Shown piece after piece: positions 33,355-40,983 of a stretch of DNA of 64,000 bases. The stretch lies in assembly GCF_002973525.1 (NCBI RefSeq), contig NZ_PVEN01000016.1, forward strand, positions 116,445 to 180,444, in the 5' to 3' direction. The stretch is from Paraburkholderia sp. BL21I4N1. GTDB taxonomy: Bacteria > Pseudomonadota > Gammaproteobacteria > Burkholderiales > Burkholderiaceae. The notes beneath the pieces were generated by a model. The model ran no database searches and had not been told where the DNA came from. It worked only from the letters and a program-made list of their open reading frames with translations. Position 1 is the first letter of the stretch. Every line of letters begins with the position of its first letter. The translations under genes and the position numbers were made by a program.

Positions 33355-33368
33355 TTTATGCGCATAAA
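33355..33368. promoter_or_regulatory. parS-like palindrome between parA and parB
   Basis: TTTATGCGCATAAA, an exact 14-bp palindrome, occupies the 25-base space between the parA stop and the parB start. It is the same core as the three sites at 34135-34591. As I recall, Burkholderia chromosome 2 centromere sites have the form GTTTATGCGCATAAAC. Confidence 0.85.
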
Positions 33369-33370
33369 TT

Positions 33371-34033
33371 TCACGGGAGCAGGGCGGCGATCTCGTTGGC
33401 GCACGCTCTTACTTCGATGGCGGCGAGTTTGGCGCCGCGATCGTTCATCTGAAGGACTGTCTGTCCCAACGCCATGGCCTGCTTGTAGGCTTCGCGCGTC
33501 GGGATTTGGGTCTTCAGTAGCGGGAATCCGAGTTCTTCCAGCGCGCGCTTCAGTTCGCGCGTGAGCATCCGTTTCTCTTCGGTCTTGTTAAGCAGGAAGA
33601 CGGCGCGCAGGTCCTCGTTCATGACTTGAGCCTGCTGAACGAGTTTCACCAAGCCGATGCTCGACCAGTAGTCCGCCGGTGACGACGAGGTGGGAATCAC
33701 CGCAACACTCGCTGCCAGCAGCACGACGCCGGACACTTTCTCTGTGATGGAGGGCGGGCAGTCGACCACGATGATGTCGTAGTCAGACACGAACTTCTTG
33801 ATCTCGCGATGGATCTGGCTGCCAGCTTCAGACAGGTTGACGACCGGGAAGGGTATGCCGGTGTCGCCGTCCGATGATGCGCTGGCCCAGTGGATGAGGG
33901 TGTTTTGACCGTCTGCGTCTACGACGAGGACGCGTTTGCCTTTCTCATGAAACGCAGCGCCGAGGTGCATCGCGATTGTGCTCTTCCCGACCCCACCCTT
34001 CTGCTGAGTTACCGCGATGATTTCTGCTGCCAA
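33371..34033 (-). CDS. parA: ParA partition ATPase, short form
   Basis: The 220-residue protein opens with a deviant Walker A motif QQKGGVGKST (residues 10-19), followed by VVDADGQ and IIVVDCPP. It lacks the N-terminal helix-turn-helix of P1-type ParA, which is the short type Ib-like form; autoregulation then usually falls to another protein. The start is TTG at 34033 with a strong GGAGGTG site at 34039-34045. With ParB it moves the replicon origins apart. Confidence 0.95.
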   Translation of the reverse strand: MAAEIIAVTQQKGGVGKSTIAMHLGAAFHEKGKRVLVVDADGQNTLIHWASASSDGDTGIPFPVVNLSEAGSQIHREIKKFVSDYDIIVVDCPPSITEKVSGVVLLAASVAVIPTSSSPADYWSSIGLVKLVQQAQVMNEDLRAVFLLNKTEEKRMLTRELKRALEELGFPLLKTQIPTREAYKQAMALGQTVLQMNDRGAKLAAIEVRACANEIAALLP

Positions 34034-34134
34034 TCTTCACCTCCTCTTTTTAGACGCAAATGGATTTTACCTGGATGAATTTGTAATTCAATCGTTTTTG
34101 GTAAAACAAGAGACGCGTTAGCCATTCGGGATAG

Positions 34135-34150
34135 GTTTATGCGCATAAAG
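34135..34150. promoter_or_regulatory. parS-like palindrome
   Basis: GTTTATGCGCATAAAG, with the 14-bp core TTTATGCGCATAAA exact, about 100 bases upstream of parA. One of three sites in the gene-free stretch 34034-34871. Confidence 0.88.
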
Positions 34151-34420
34151 CGGCATTGGGGGCTTGAGGATGAATCGTAGAGCTGTGGTCCGGCGGCAAG
34201 ACGGCTGTGATTAGTTACGCCGAACGGGGGCTATGGGAGTCAATTGGGCCGCGAATACGTGTGATTGAGTAGGTGTCGAGGGTGCCAACTTTCATCGAGG
34301 GGCAGGCGCCCACATGGATGAGCGAAGCTGGGAGCTCGATCGAACATTGAGCCGAGTCGTGGTGGTGCGCGACCGAAGATTTTGCCGAAGAAGACCGCGC
34401 GAGAAGATGCATGCCACGCG

Positions 34421-34436
34421 CTTTATGCGCATAAAG
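34421..34436. promoter_or_regulatory. parS-like palindrome
   Basis: CTTTATGCGCATAAAG, an exact 16-bp palindrome with the same core as the other sites. It lies in a stretch without a convincing gene. Confidence 0.88.
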
Positions 34437-34575
34437 TCCCCTGCGGGTTGATGCAGTTGGCAACCGGCGTACAGAGGGTTCACCATCGCAAGCGGCGACC
34501 ACCCGACTAAGCAGCGAGGAGGTACATGAGACGCGGGCACGTTGAGGTCCAAAGAACCCCGCCCCTCTTTGAACG

Positions 34576-34591
34576 CTTTATGCGCATAAAC
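34576..34591. promoter_or_regulatory. parS-like palindrome
   Basis: CTTTATGCGCATAAAC, core exact. It is the outermost of the four sites, which together span 1.24 kb from 33355. I saw no further copy elsewhere in the window. Confidence 0.88.
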
Positions 34592-34871
34592 CGAGAGCAG
34601 CGTTGCCTGAGCCACGCAACGACGCGTGCCTTATCTACATCCCCACGCCCTCTTTGCGAGCACCCGCGTGCGAGGAACACAGCAGCCCGCGCCTACCTCT
34701 GCAGATCGACGCCGCGACGTGCACACCACCCGCCCGGACACTCAAATAGAAACACCGCCACACGCGGCCGCCCTAGGCCCTACCTGCGCACCATTACGAA
34801 TCCAACCCGCTAAAATCCACCACAAAAAGCGCCATGTCACCAAACTATCAACCGCAACAAACCACCCAACC

Positions 34872-35231
34872 ATGATCACCATCTATCACAACCCCCGCTG
34901 CTCCAAATCGCGCGCCGCGTGTGAGTTGCTGACCAGCACTTACAACGTTGCAAACGAACCAACGAAAATTGTCGAGTACCTAAAACAGCCGCTCACCGTC
35001 GCGCAACTCAAACAGCTGAACGCCCAGCTACGCTGCCCGGTCCGCGAGATGATTCGAGACACGGAAGTCGAATACAAAGAACTCCAACTCTCCGACGCCA
35101 AGCTCACCGACGACGAGTTATACGAAGTCATAGCCACGCATCCCATCTTGCTGCAGCGACCGATCGTCGTGCGGAATGGTCGCGCGGTGATTGGCCGTCC
35201 GCCAGAAAATGTCGCGGCACTCTTCGCGTGA
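34872..35231 (+). CDS. ArsC-family arsenate reductase-like protein
   Basis: The 119-residue thioredoxin-fold protein begins MITIYHNPRCSKSRAACELL, with the catalytic Cys at residue 10 in the NPxCxxSR motif of glutaredoxin-dependent arsenate reductases; PTKIVEYLKQPL and the C-terminal RPIVVRNGRAVIGRPPE fit. ArsC proteins reduce arsenate to arsenite with glutathione. No arsenite pump or ArsR gene is adjacent, so a Spx/YffB-like role is also possible. An upstream reading from 34626 looks non-coding. The start follows an A/C-rich stretch without a clear ribosome site. Confidence 0.85.
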   Translation: MITIYHNPRCSKSRAACELLTSTYNVANEPTKIVEYLKQPLTVAQLKQLNAQLRCPVREMIRDTEVEYKELQLSDAKLTDDELYEVIATHPILLQRPIVVRNGRAVIGRPPENVAALFA

Positions 35232-35443
35232 CCGGCCGCGAAAGCGCATCACTGAACCTGCGGATCTGTCACGCCAGCAGGACGCATCGCTAAAACGGCG
35301 TGTCCCGGCCTCAGCCTCAACCTCAGCCCTTCACGGCCCCCACTCACCAATCTGTCGCTCTCGCTGCGGCGAGCCGTCGCGCCCCGCTACAATCCGTCAT
35401 CCGCGGGCGGCCGTGGATGCGTCAATCGATTAAAAGGGACACC

Positions 35444-36820
35444 GTGCATCTGACGACAACACTCGCGCCGTGGTCATCCCACGACACCCAACTGATTGTG
35501 TCGTGCCTGCTTGGGCTCGCACTCATCATCGTTTTTATCAGCGTGCTAAAGCTCGCGCCGTTCCTGTCGATTCTGGTCGGCACGTTCGCCGCGGGTTTCG
35601 CCGCGGGCTTGCCGCTCGAGGCCGTCGCCAGTGCGTTCAGCAAAGGCGCCGGGGCGTTGCTCGGCGACGTCGGCATCATCATCGCGCTGGGCGCCATGCT
35701 CGGGGCGCTGATGGCCGAATCGGGCGCGGCCGACCGGCTCGTCTCGACCATCCTCAAACATTCGACGCCGCGCACGCTGCCATGGATGATGGCGCTCGTC
35801 GCGCTCATCATCGGCTTGCCGCTGTTCTTCGAAGTCGGCCTCGTGATGATGGTGCCCATCATCTTCGTGATGGCGCGCCGCTCGCAACAACCTATCCTGC
35901 GTATCGCGATTCCTGCGCTGGCCGGCATGACCACGCTGCACGCATTGCTGCCGCCGCACCCGGGTCCGTTGATCGCGGTGAGCGCGCTGCATGCCGATCT
36001 CGGTCTGACGCTCGGCCTCGGCCTGATTGTCGCGATTCCGGCCGTGATTCTCGCGGGCCCGCTCTACGGTATCTGGCTGTCGAAGCGGATGCATGTTGTC
36101 GAGCCCGAGGAAATGGGCAAGCTCTTCACCGCGCAACAAGACACCGCCGAGCCGCCGGGATTCGCAATCTCGCTGATCACGATCCTGTTGCCCGTCGTGC
36201 TGATGTTGGGCCGCACGGTCGCGAAACTGCTGCTTCACCCCGAGACGTTCCTGTTCGACGCGCTGAATTTCCTGGGCGAGCCGTTGATCGCGCTCGGCCT
36301 CACCGTGCTGTTCGCGGTGGTCGCGTTGGGCTGGTCGCGTGGCATGGCGCGCGACCGCGTCGGCGGCATTCTGCGCAAAAGCTTGCCGCCGATCGCCGCG
36401 CTGTTGCTGACCATCGGCGCCGGCGGCGGCCTCAAGCAGGCGCTCGTCGTTGCTGGCATCAGCACGACGATCGGCAAGATCGCGGTCGGCGCGCACATGC
36501 CGCTGATTTTGCTGGCCTGGCTCATCGCAGTGGCGCTGCGTCAGGCGACAGGTTCGGCCACGGTCGCCACCACGACGACCGCGGGGATCGTGGCGCCGGT
36601 CGTCGCGGGTCTTAGCGCGACGCACAATTCGCTGATGGCGCTCGCTATCGGCGCAGGCTCGGTGTTCTTCTGCCACGTGAACGACGCCGGCTTCTGGATG
36701 GTGCGCGAGTATTTCGGCTTGCAATTGAAGCAGACAGTGCTCGTCTGGTCGGTCTTGCAAACGATCGTCTCCGTGGTCGGCCTTGCGCTCACGCTCGTGC
36801 TGTGGGGTGTGCTGACGTGA
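35444..36820 (+). CDS. GntP-family gluconate/organic acid:H+ symporter
   Basis: About twelve to fourteen membrane segments are visible in 458 residues, with the family phrases FISVLKLAPFLSILVGTFAAG, GLPLFFEVGLVMMVPIIF, LLPPHPGPL and RQATGSATVATTT. This is the GntP family, which imports gluconate and similar hydroxy-acids. I chose the GTG at 35444, with AAAAGGGA ahead and the normal family length. In-frame ATGs at 35417 and 35300 give an odd soluble extension. No gluconate kinase is nearby. Confidence 0.87.
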   Translation: MHLTTTLAPWSSHDTQLIVSCLLGLALIIVFISVLKLAPFLSILVGTFAAGFAAGLPLEAVASAFSKGAGALLGDVGIIIALGAMLGALMAESGAADRLVSTILKHSTPRTLPWMMALVALIIGLPLFFEVGLVMMVPIIFVMARRSQQPILRIAIPALAGMTTLHALLPPHPGPLIAVSALHADLGLTLGLGLIVAIPAVILAGPLYGIWLSKRMHVVEPEEMGKLFTAQQDTAEPPGFAISLITILLPVVLMLGRTVAKLLLHPETFLFDALNFLGEPLIALGLTVLFAVVALGWSRGMARDRVGGILRKSLPPIAALLLTIGAGGGLKQALVVAGISTTIGKIAVGAHMPLILLAWLIAVALRQATGSATVATTTTAGIVAPVVAGLSATHNSLMALAIGAGSVFFCHVNDAGFWMVREYFGLQLKQTVLVWSVLQTIVSVVGLALTLVLWGVLT

Positions 36821-36951
36821 CGACACAATAGGCGTCGCGCGATTGGCGGGAATTGCGGCCGGGCTGTCGATTTCTGCGTGAGAAGGCCGCTTACACTGCG
36901 TGGCGAAGCGAGGTGCACGCCACCTCGCTCCCCTTTCGACGCGGAGCCACC

Positions 36952-37242
36952 ATGCTTGAACTAAGACCTTCCTGTGAAGGATGCGGCAAGTCACTGCCGC
37001 CGAACGCGACCGACGCGATGATATGCACTTACGAATGCACGTTTTGCGAGGTCTGCGCGCTCAGCACGCTGCGTAACGTATGTCCGAATTGCGGCGGCAA
37101 TTTCCAGCATCGGCCGATACGTACGCGGGCGCAGCTCCAGAAACATCCCGCGCGTATCGAACCGTGTCCCATCTCGATCGACGAGGCGGCGCACGCTAAC
37201 TATTTCGAGCGTTATCGAAACACACCGCCCACTGAGCGATAA
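36952..37242 (+). CDS. DUF1272 protein with zinc-ribbon cysteines
   Basis: A 96-residue protein (MLELRPSCEGCGKSLPPNATDA) with cysteine pairs CEGC, CEVC and CPNC in the first 50 residues, the layout of DUF1272. The cysteines probably hold zinc. The function of this family is not known. GGAG lies 7 bases before the ATG at 36952. It converges on the anti-sigma gene. Confidence 0.83.
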   Translation: MLELRPSCEGCGKSLPPNATDAMICTYECTFCEVCALSTLRNVCPNCGGNFQHRPIRTRAQLQKHPARIEPCPISIDEAAHANYFERYRNTPPTER

Positions 37243-37277
37243 AGGGTGAACGCGCGGCTACAGCACGACGCCGCGCG

Positions 37278-37487
37278 TCAGTCGTCCCCGCTCGTGGCGC
37301 CCGGCGTTGCAATCCCGCTCATCGAACGCGCGGCCAAGCGCAGCAAACGGATCTGTTTGCGGTAGTTGCGGCAGCCGCTGCAGGTCGGCAGATGCAGCCG
37401 GATCGCGACCCATTCGCCGGTCGTCAACCGGCGATCCAGCGCGTCCGACAGCAAACGCGTGATGTTTTTACACTTCCCCATTCGCAT
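37278..37487 (-). CDS. Small soluble zinc-finger anti-sigma-like protein (zf-HC2)
   Basis: The 69-residue protein has the HxxxCxxC zinc-finger anti-sigma motif in HLPTCSGCRNY (residues about 32-42) and a helix-rich rest. It has no membrane segment, unlike many anti-sigma factors. It overlaps the upstream sigma gene by 20 bases, the usual sigma/anti-sigma coupling. It likely binds the sigma factor and may respond to metal or redox state through the cysteines. Confidence 0.82.
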   Translation of the reverse strand: MRMGKCKNITRLLSDALDRRLTTGEWVAIRLHLPTCSGCRNYRKQIRLLRLAARSMSGIATPGATSGDD

Positions 37488-38076
37488 CCTCGCTGGATAG
37501 GCCTTTTTCGCTCAGGCAAGTGCGCAGGCGCAAGCGCGCGCGGTAAATCAGCACACTGCAATGATTGGCGGTCATGTTCAGTTCGGTGCAAATTGCCTCG
37601 GTCTCGAGATCGAGAAATTCACGCATCATGAACACGCGTCCGATCTGTTCCGGCAGGTGTTCCAGGCACATTTCGAACAACGTCCAGAACTGTTGCTGAC
37701 GCAGCGCGGTTTCCGGCGTCGGCCATGGACGCGGTTTGGTTTCGCGCGACCAGTGGCCGTTGTCCTTGAACAGTTCGCGATCGAGCAATGCTTCGCCGTC
37801 GAGTTCGGATTCCAGCGCCGACAGGTTGATGGTTCGTTGCCGGGCGCGCAGCGTATCGATGAGCTTGTGCCGCAGGATGCCGAACACCCAGGTCTTGTGC
37901 TCCGACTGCGCCGCGAAGCGATCGGCTTGCGTCCACGCCGCCGCGAGTGCTTCCTGGACGGCATCTTCGGCGGCTGCGGCATCGCGCAGTTGCAAACGGG
38001 CGAAGCGCACCAGGTCGCGTCGCAGTTGCGTCAGATAAACGGGATCGTCGAGCGCCGGCCCGCTTACTTGCGCCAT
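37468..38076 (-). CDS. ECF RNA polymerase sigma factor
   Basis: From the ATG at 38076 (GGAG 6 bases ahead; MAQVSGPALDDPVYL) the product is 202 residues. Region 2 is AAAEDAVQEALAAAWTQADRF...HKTWVFGILRHKLIDTLR; region 4 is LPEQIGRVFMMREFLDLETEAICTELNMTANHCSVLIYRARLRL. The two are joined by a linker with an insertion. It forms an operon with the anti-sigma gene. An earlier start near 38265 would add a low-complexity tail. Its regulon is unknown; the small secreted peptide gene upstream at 38526 is a candidate target. Confidence 0.9.
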   Translation of the reverse strand: MAQVSGPALDDPVYLTQLRRDLVRFARLQLRDAAAAEDAVQEALAAAWTQADRFAAQSEHKTWVFGILRHKLIDTLRARQRTINLSALESELDGEALLDRELFKDNGHWSRETKPRPWPTPETALRQQQFWTLFEMCLEHLPEQIGRVFMMREFLDLETEAICTELNMTANHCSVLIYRARLRLRTCLSEKGLSSEDANGEV

Positions 38077-38525
38077 GGCATGCTCCGTCGCCTGGCTCGC
38101 GGCTGCCGCGTGCTTTCTCTTGCGTGCTTGTGGTTCATAGAGGGGGATGTTCTGCGCAACGTGGGGAGACGAGCGCCATTGTGCTCTAAGCCCCAGCGCA
38201 ATCGAATCGGTATTGAACATATGCCCCGCCGACGCACGATAAACAGATGACCTTAGTCGGGCCACGGCAGGGGGTTATGACAAGAAAAAGATTGTTGCGA
38301 AAATTGAAATCAATCTCGTGTGCAAGCGCTGCGGTCCGTTACCTCGCAGCCTAGAACCTGCCTTGCACCATAGCAATCGACCCACCACGCATGCCAATTC
38401 GAATTGTTTCATTTTTCGAAAAGATGTCTTTGCGACTTTGATATTTTTACGCGGACACTGAATCGCTATCCTCCAGTCCATCGATCGCCCTGATCGCGAA
38501 CTAAACGCTGAAGAGGAGTAGCACC

Positions 38526-38657
38526 ATGAAACGCATTCTGTCCGCCCTGATTGCTTCCGTCGCCCTGTTTGCGGCCGCGTCCGGCGCCGCGCACGCAGCC
38601 GCACCAGCGCAATGCAACGGCCCGGCCTCGTACTGCAACGTGTTTTTCGGTAACTAA
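38526..38657 (+). CDS. 43-residue secreted peptide with two cysteines
   Basis: The short frame reads MKRILSALIASVALFAAASG, then AAHA, a clear Sec signal peptide with an AHA cleavage site near residue 24. The mature part is only about 19 residues (AAPAQCNGPASYCNVFFGN) with two Cys six residues apart that could form a loop. GAGGAG lies 8-9 bases upstream of the ATG, and a strong terminator follows 78 bases after the stop, so it looks like a real one-gene unit. Function unknown. It is divergent from the ECF sigma operon with a 449-base gap (38077-38525) in which I see no other gene. Confidence 0.7.
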   Translation: MKRILSALIASVALFAAASGAAHAAAPAQCNGPASYCNVFFGN

Positions 38658-38734
38658 GCCGAACGGCGAACGGGCTTCCCGCCGATCGATTCGTTTGTTC
38701 GGCGCTGGTAGTTAGCAGGAAAGCTCTTCGACGC

Positions 38735-38764
38735 AAAAGGACGCTCTTATCGGCGTCCTTTTTT
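38735..38764 (+). terminator. Rho-independent terminator after the small peptide gene
   Basis: AAAAGGACGC pairs exactly with GCGTCCTTTT around an 8-base loop and runs into a T-stretch. It closes the transcription unit of the 43-residue peptide. Confidence 0.85.
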
Positions 38765-38870
38765 CGTTTCGGCGGCAGATGATCCGGGTGTCGGCCCATG
38801 CCACTGCTGCGATTTGCCTCAAATCGTCCTAGGCCGAAAGCATGCTTGATTGACAAGGCAAAAGTACCAG

Positions 38871-38932
38871 TTATCCACAAGGTTATTCAGTGAATCTGTG
38901 GATAACTTTTTGCGACAATAAAGTTATCCACC
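38871..38932. promoter_or_regulatory. Cluster of three DnaA boxes
   Basis: TTATCCACA (38871-38879), TGTGGATAA (38897-38905, inverted) and TTATCCACC (38924-38932) lie within 62 bases; the first two are exact DnaA boxes whose flanks extend the palindrome to 11-bp arms (AGTTATCCACA/TGTGGATAACT). They are in the gene-free stretch 38658-39084, upstream of the FMN reductase gene. I found no exact DnaA box in the iteron region itself. They may titrate DnaA, help origin firing at a distance, or regulate the next gene. Confidence 0.8.
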
Positions 38933-39084
38933 GGGTGGTCGTACCTCACCGTCGACCGCCCGACCGGCGACACGTCGCCGACAGTCGCCGCCGCGTCTGC
39001 CGTGGCTCCCCGTGCGGCTTTTGCCTATGATGAACATGCGTTATCCCCTTGCGCGTCCGCGCATCACATTCGAGGAAACGAACC

Positions 39085-39636
39085 ATGGCTTATCACATCG
39101 CAGTCGTCGTCGGTAGCTTGCGTCGCGAGTCGTTCAACCGCCACCTCGCGCAAGCCGTGATTTCGCTTGCGCCGTCAGACTTCACGTTCGAGTTCATCGA
39201 CATCGGCTCGTTGCCGCTCTACAGCCAGGACTACGATGCCGATTACCCCGAAGCCGGTAAGCAACTGAAGCAGCGTATCGAAGCGGCCGACGGCCTGCTG
39301 TTCGTCACCCCCGAATACAACCGCTCGATCCCGGGCGTGTTGAAGAATGCGCTCGACTGGGGTTCGCGTCCGTGGGGCACGAACTCGTGGGGCAACAAAC
39401 CCGGCGCGGTGATCGGCACATCGGTCGGCGCGACTGGCGCGGCGTTGGCGCAGCAGCATCTGCGTAACGTGCTGGCGTATCTGGATGTCGCCACGTTGGG
39501 CCAGCCCGAAGTGTTTATCAAACACGACCTGACGGTGATCAACGAAAAAGGCGAGATCGTGAGCGACGGCACGCGCAAGTTCTTGCAGACGTTCGTTGAC
39601 CGATATGTCGCGTGGGTTAAGCGTCAGACGGCGTGA
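39085..39636 (+). CDS. NADPH-dependent FMN reductase (ChrR/YieF-like)
   Basis: The 183-residue flavodoxin-fold protein has the FMN phosphate loop GSLRRESFNRHLA near residue 9 and the family motif TPEYNRSIPGVLKNALDWGSRP. Members reduce quinones, chromate or FMN. GAGGAA precedes the ATG at 39085. Three DnaA boxes lie 150-210 bases upstream. Confidence 0.92.
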   Translation: MAYHIAVVVGSLRRESFNRHLAQAVISLAPSDFTFEFIDIGSLPLYSQDYDADYPEAGKQLKQRIEAADGLLFVTPEYNRSIPGVLKNALDWGSRPWGTNSWGNKPGAVIGTSVGATGAALAQQHLRNVLAYLDVATLGQPEVFIKHDLTVINEKGEIVSDGTRKFLQTFVDRYVAWVKRQTA

Positions 39637-39794
39637 CAGACTGACGACGGCTCACTAGTTCTTCGCGGTCGCACGATAGGCCTCGCGGCAGGACAGCGAG
39701 GCCGCGAGGCGAGATTGCATCGCGCGAATGCGCAGCAGCGATACGGCGCGGCGGCGGCATCCGCCATGAATTCACGACCCGCCGCCGCACAACC

Positions 39795-40829
39795 TTACAC
39801 GTGATGGTGCCCCGTCACCCGTTCCCAGCCGTGACGTACGGCGAGCTTGAAGCGTTCCCATGCGCTATCCGGCGCGGTCGTTTCCCACTGGCGCCGTACT
39901 TCCGGTTCGACGTCATCCCAAGGCAAGTCGCGATAGCGCGAATCCTGACCGATTTCCGCGCCGTAGCGATACGCCGGCACATAGTCCTCGTAACGCGAAT
40001 TTTCCGCCGCGTATTGCTCGTCGTAGTGCGAGCGGAAGTCTTCTTCGTACTCCAGGTATTCGTTCGGAATCTGGGCGCCTAGCCCCGAGGTCGGCGGCAC
40101 GCTTTCGGGCACCACTTCCGACGGCTGCATGATCGCGCCGGATCCGCCGATCGAACCGGCGGCGATCGCGCTGCGCCCCGCATCGCCGACCAGCGGATCC
40201 GTCACCGGTTCGTTGACCGGATCCAGCACGGGCCGCTCGTTGAGCGGCGGCGGCACGAACGGCTCGGCGTCGATGTTGCCCGGCGGCATGGGATAGATCG
40301 TGTCGGCCATGGTCTCGCTCGGACTGGGCACCTCGGATGCCGGTGCGCCAGTCCCCACTACCCCCGAAGCGGCCACGCTCGACGAACGCGGCGTCCCGGA
40401 TCTGACCGTTCCAATGCCAAGCTCGTCGAGCACCGAATGCTCGCGTCCCGGCGCTGCGTCTTCATTCCAGTCCGGCACCCGTTCGCCGATGTCGACCGCG
40501 CCGAGCCGCGTCAAAGTTTCGCGCGCCAGATCCGCATGCGCTTCGCTTGCAGCGTTGACGCACACCAGCACCGCGCCGCGCCGTACGGCTTCGGCATAAC
40601 GCGCCGTGTCGGGCGCGCGTGAGCCTGTAGCGAACAGGCTCGACAGAAAGCGCTCGATATTCGCCAGCACGCCCGTGCTGGCGACTTCGTCGGTGGCCGA
40701 GCCGACGGACGGTTCAGGACTGGCCTGCAACTCGATCGTTTCGCGTGCAAAGCCGGTCTGGACAAGCGTGTCGCGGGCGCCTTCCGCTTGAGAATAAGTG
40801 TCGAATAAACCAATCACGGTGTGTTGCAT
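39795..40829 (-). CDS. General-stress protein with 17M/YflT-like N-terminal domain
   Basis: From the ATG at 40829 (MQHTVIGLFDTYSQAEGARDTLVQTGF) the 344-residue protein starts with a domain like the bacterial general stress 17M/YflT family (about 1-115). A long Pro/Ser/Glu-rich disordered middle follows (about 130-270). The C-terminal part is acidic and Tyr/Arg-rich (YRYGAEIGQDSRYRDLPWDDVEPEVRRQWE), a pattern seen in stress proteins with YsnF/DUF-type tails. No membrane segment or catalytic motif is visible. Function is probably stress-related and structural; the assignment is by resemblance only. Confidence 0.7.
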   Translation of the reverse strand: MQHTVIGLFDTYSQAEGARDTLVQTGFARETIELQASPEPSVGSATDEVASTGVLANIERFLSSLFATGSRAPDTARYAEAVRRGAVLVCVNAASEAHADLARETLTRLGAVDIGERVPDWNEDAAPGREHSVLDELGIGTVRSGTPRSSSVAASGVVGTGAPASEVPSPSETMADTIYPMPPGNIDAEPFVPPPLNERPVLDPVNEPVTDPLVGDAGRSAIAAGSIGGSGAIMQPSEVVPESVPPTSGLGAQIPNEYLEYEEDFRSHYDEQYAAENSRYEDYVPAYRYGAEIGQDSRYRDLPWDDVEPEVRRQWETTAPDSAWERFKLAVRHGWERVTGHHHV

Positions 40830-40983
40830 GGCTGTCTCCCGACGTATTGAATGAATCGACGGCGACGCAGTACGCGCGCCCTCCATCCGTCAGATTCAGC
40901 AACGATCGTGCCGGGGTCGACAACAACGATTCGCCCGCGCCCCTGGACTCGCTGTCAACCCGCTGCCGCTCGCGGCAATCCCC

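Noticed and set aside
34215..34615. Minus-strand frames between parA and arsC
   Set aside because: No ribosome site, no motif, and they overlap two parS palindromes.
39637..39794. Possible short gene with an in-frame stop after the FMN reductase
   Set aside because: Only a 20-30 residue Arg-rich tail can be read, without start or ribosome site.
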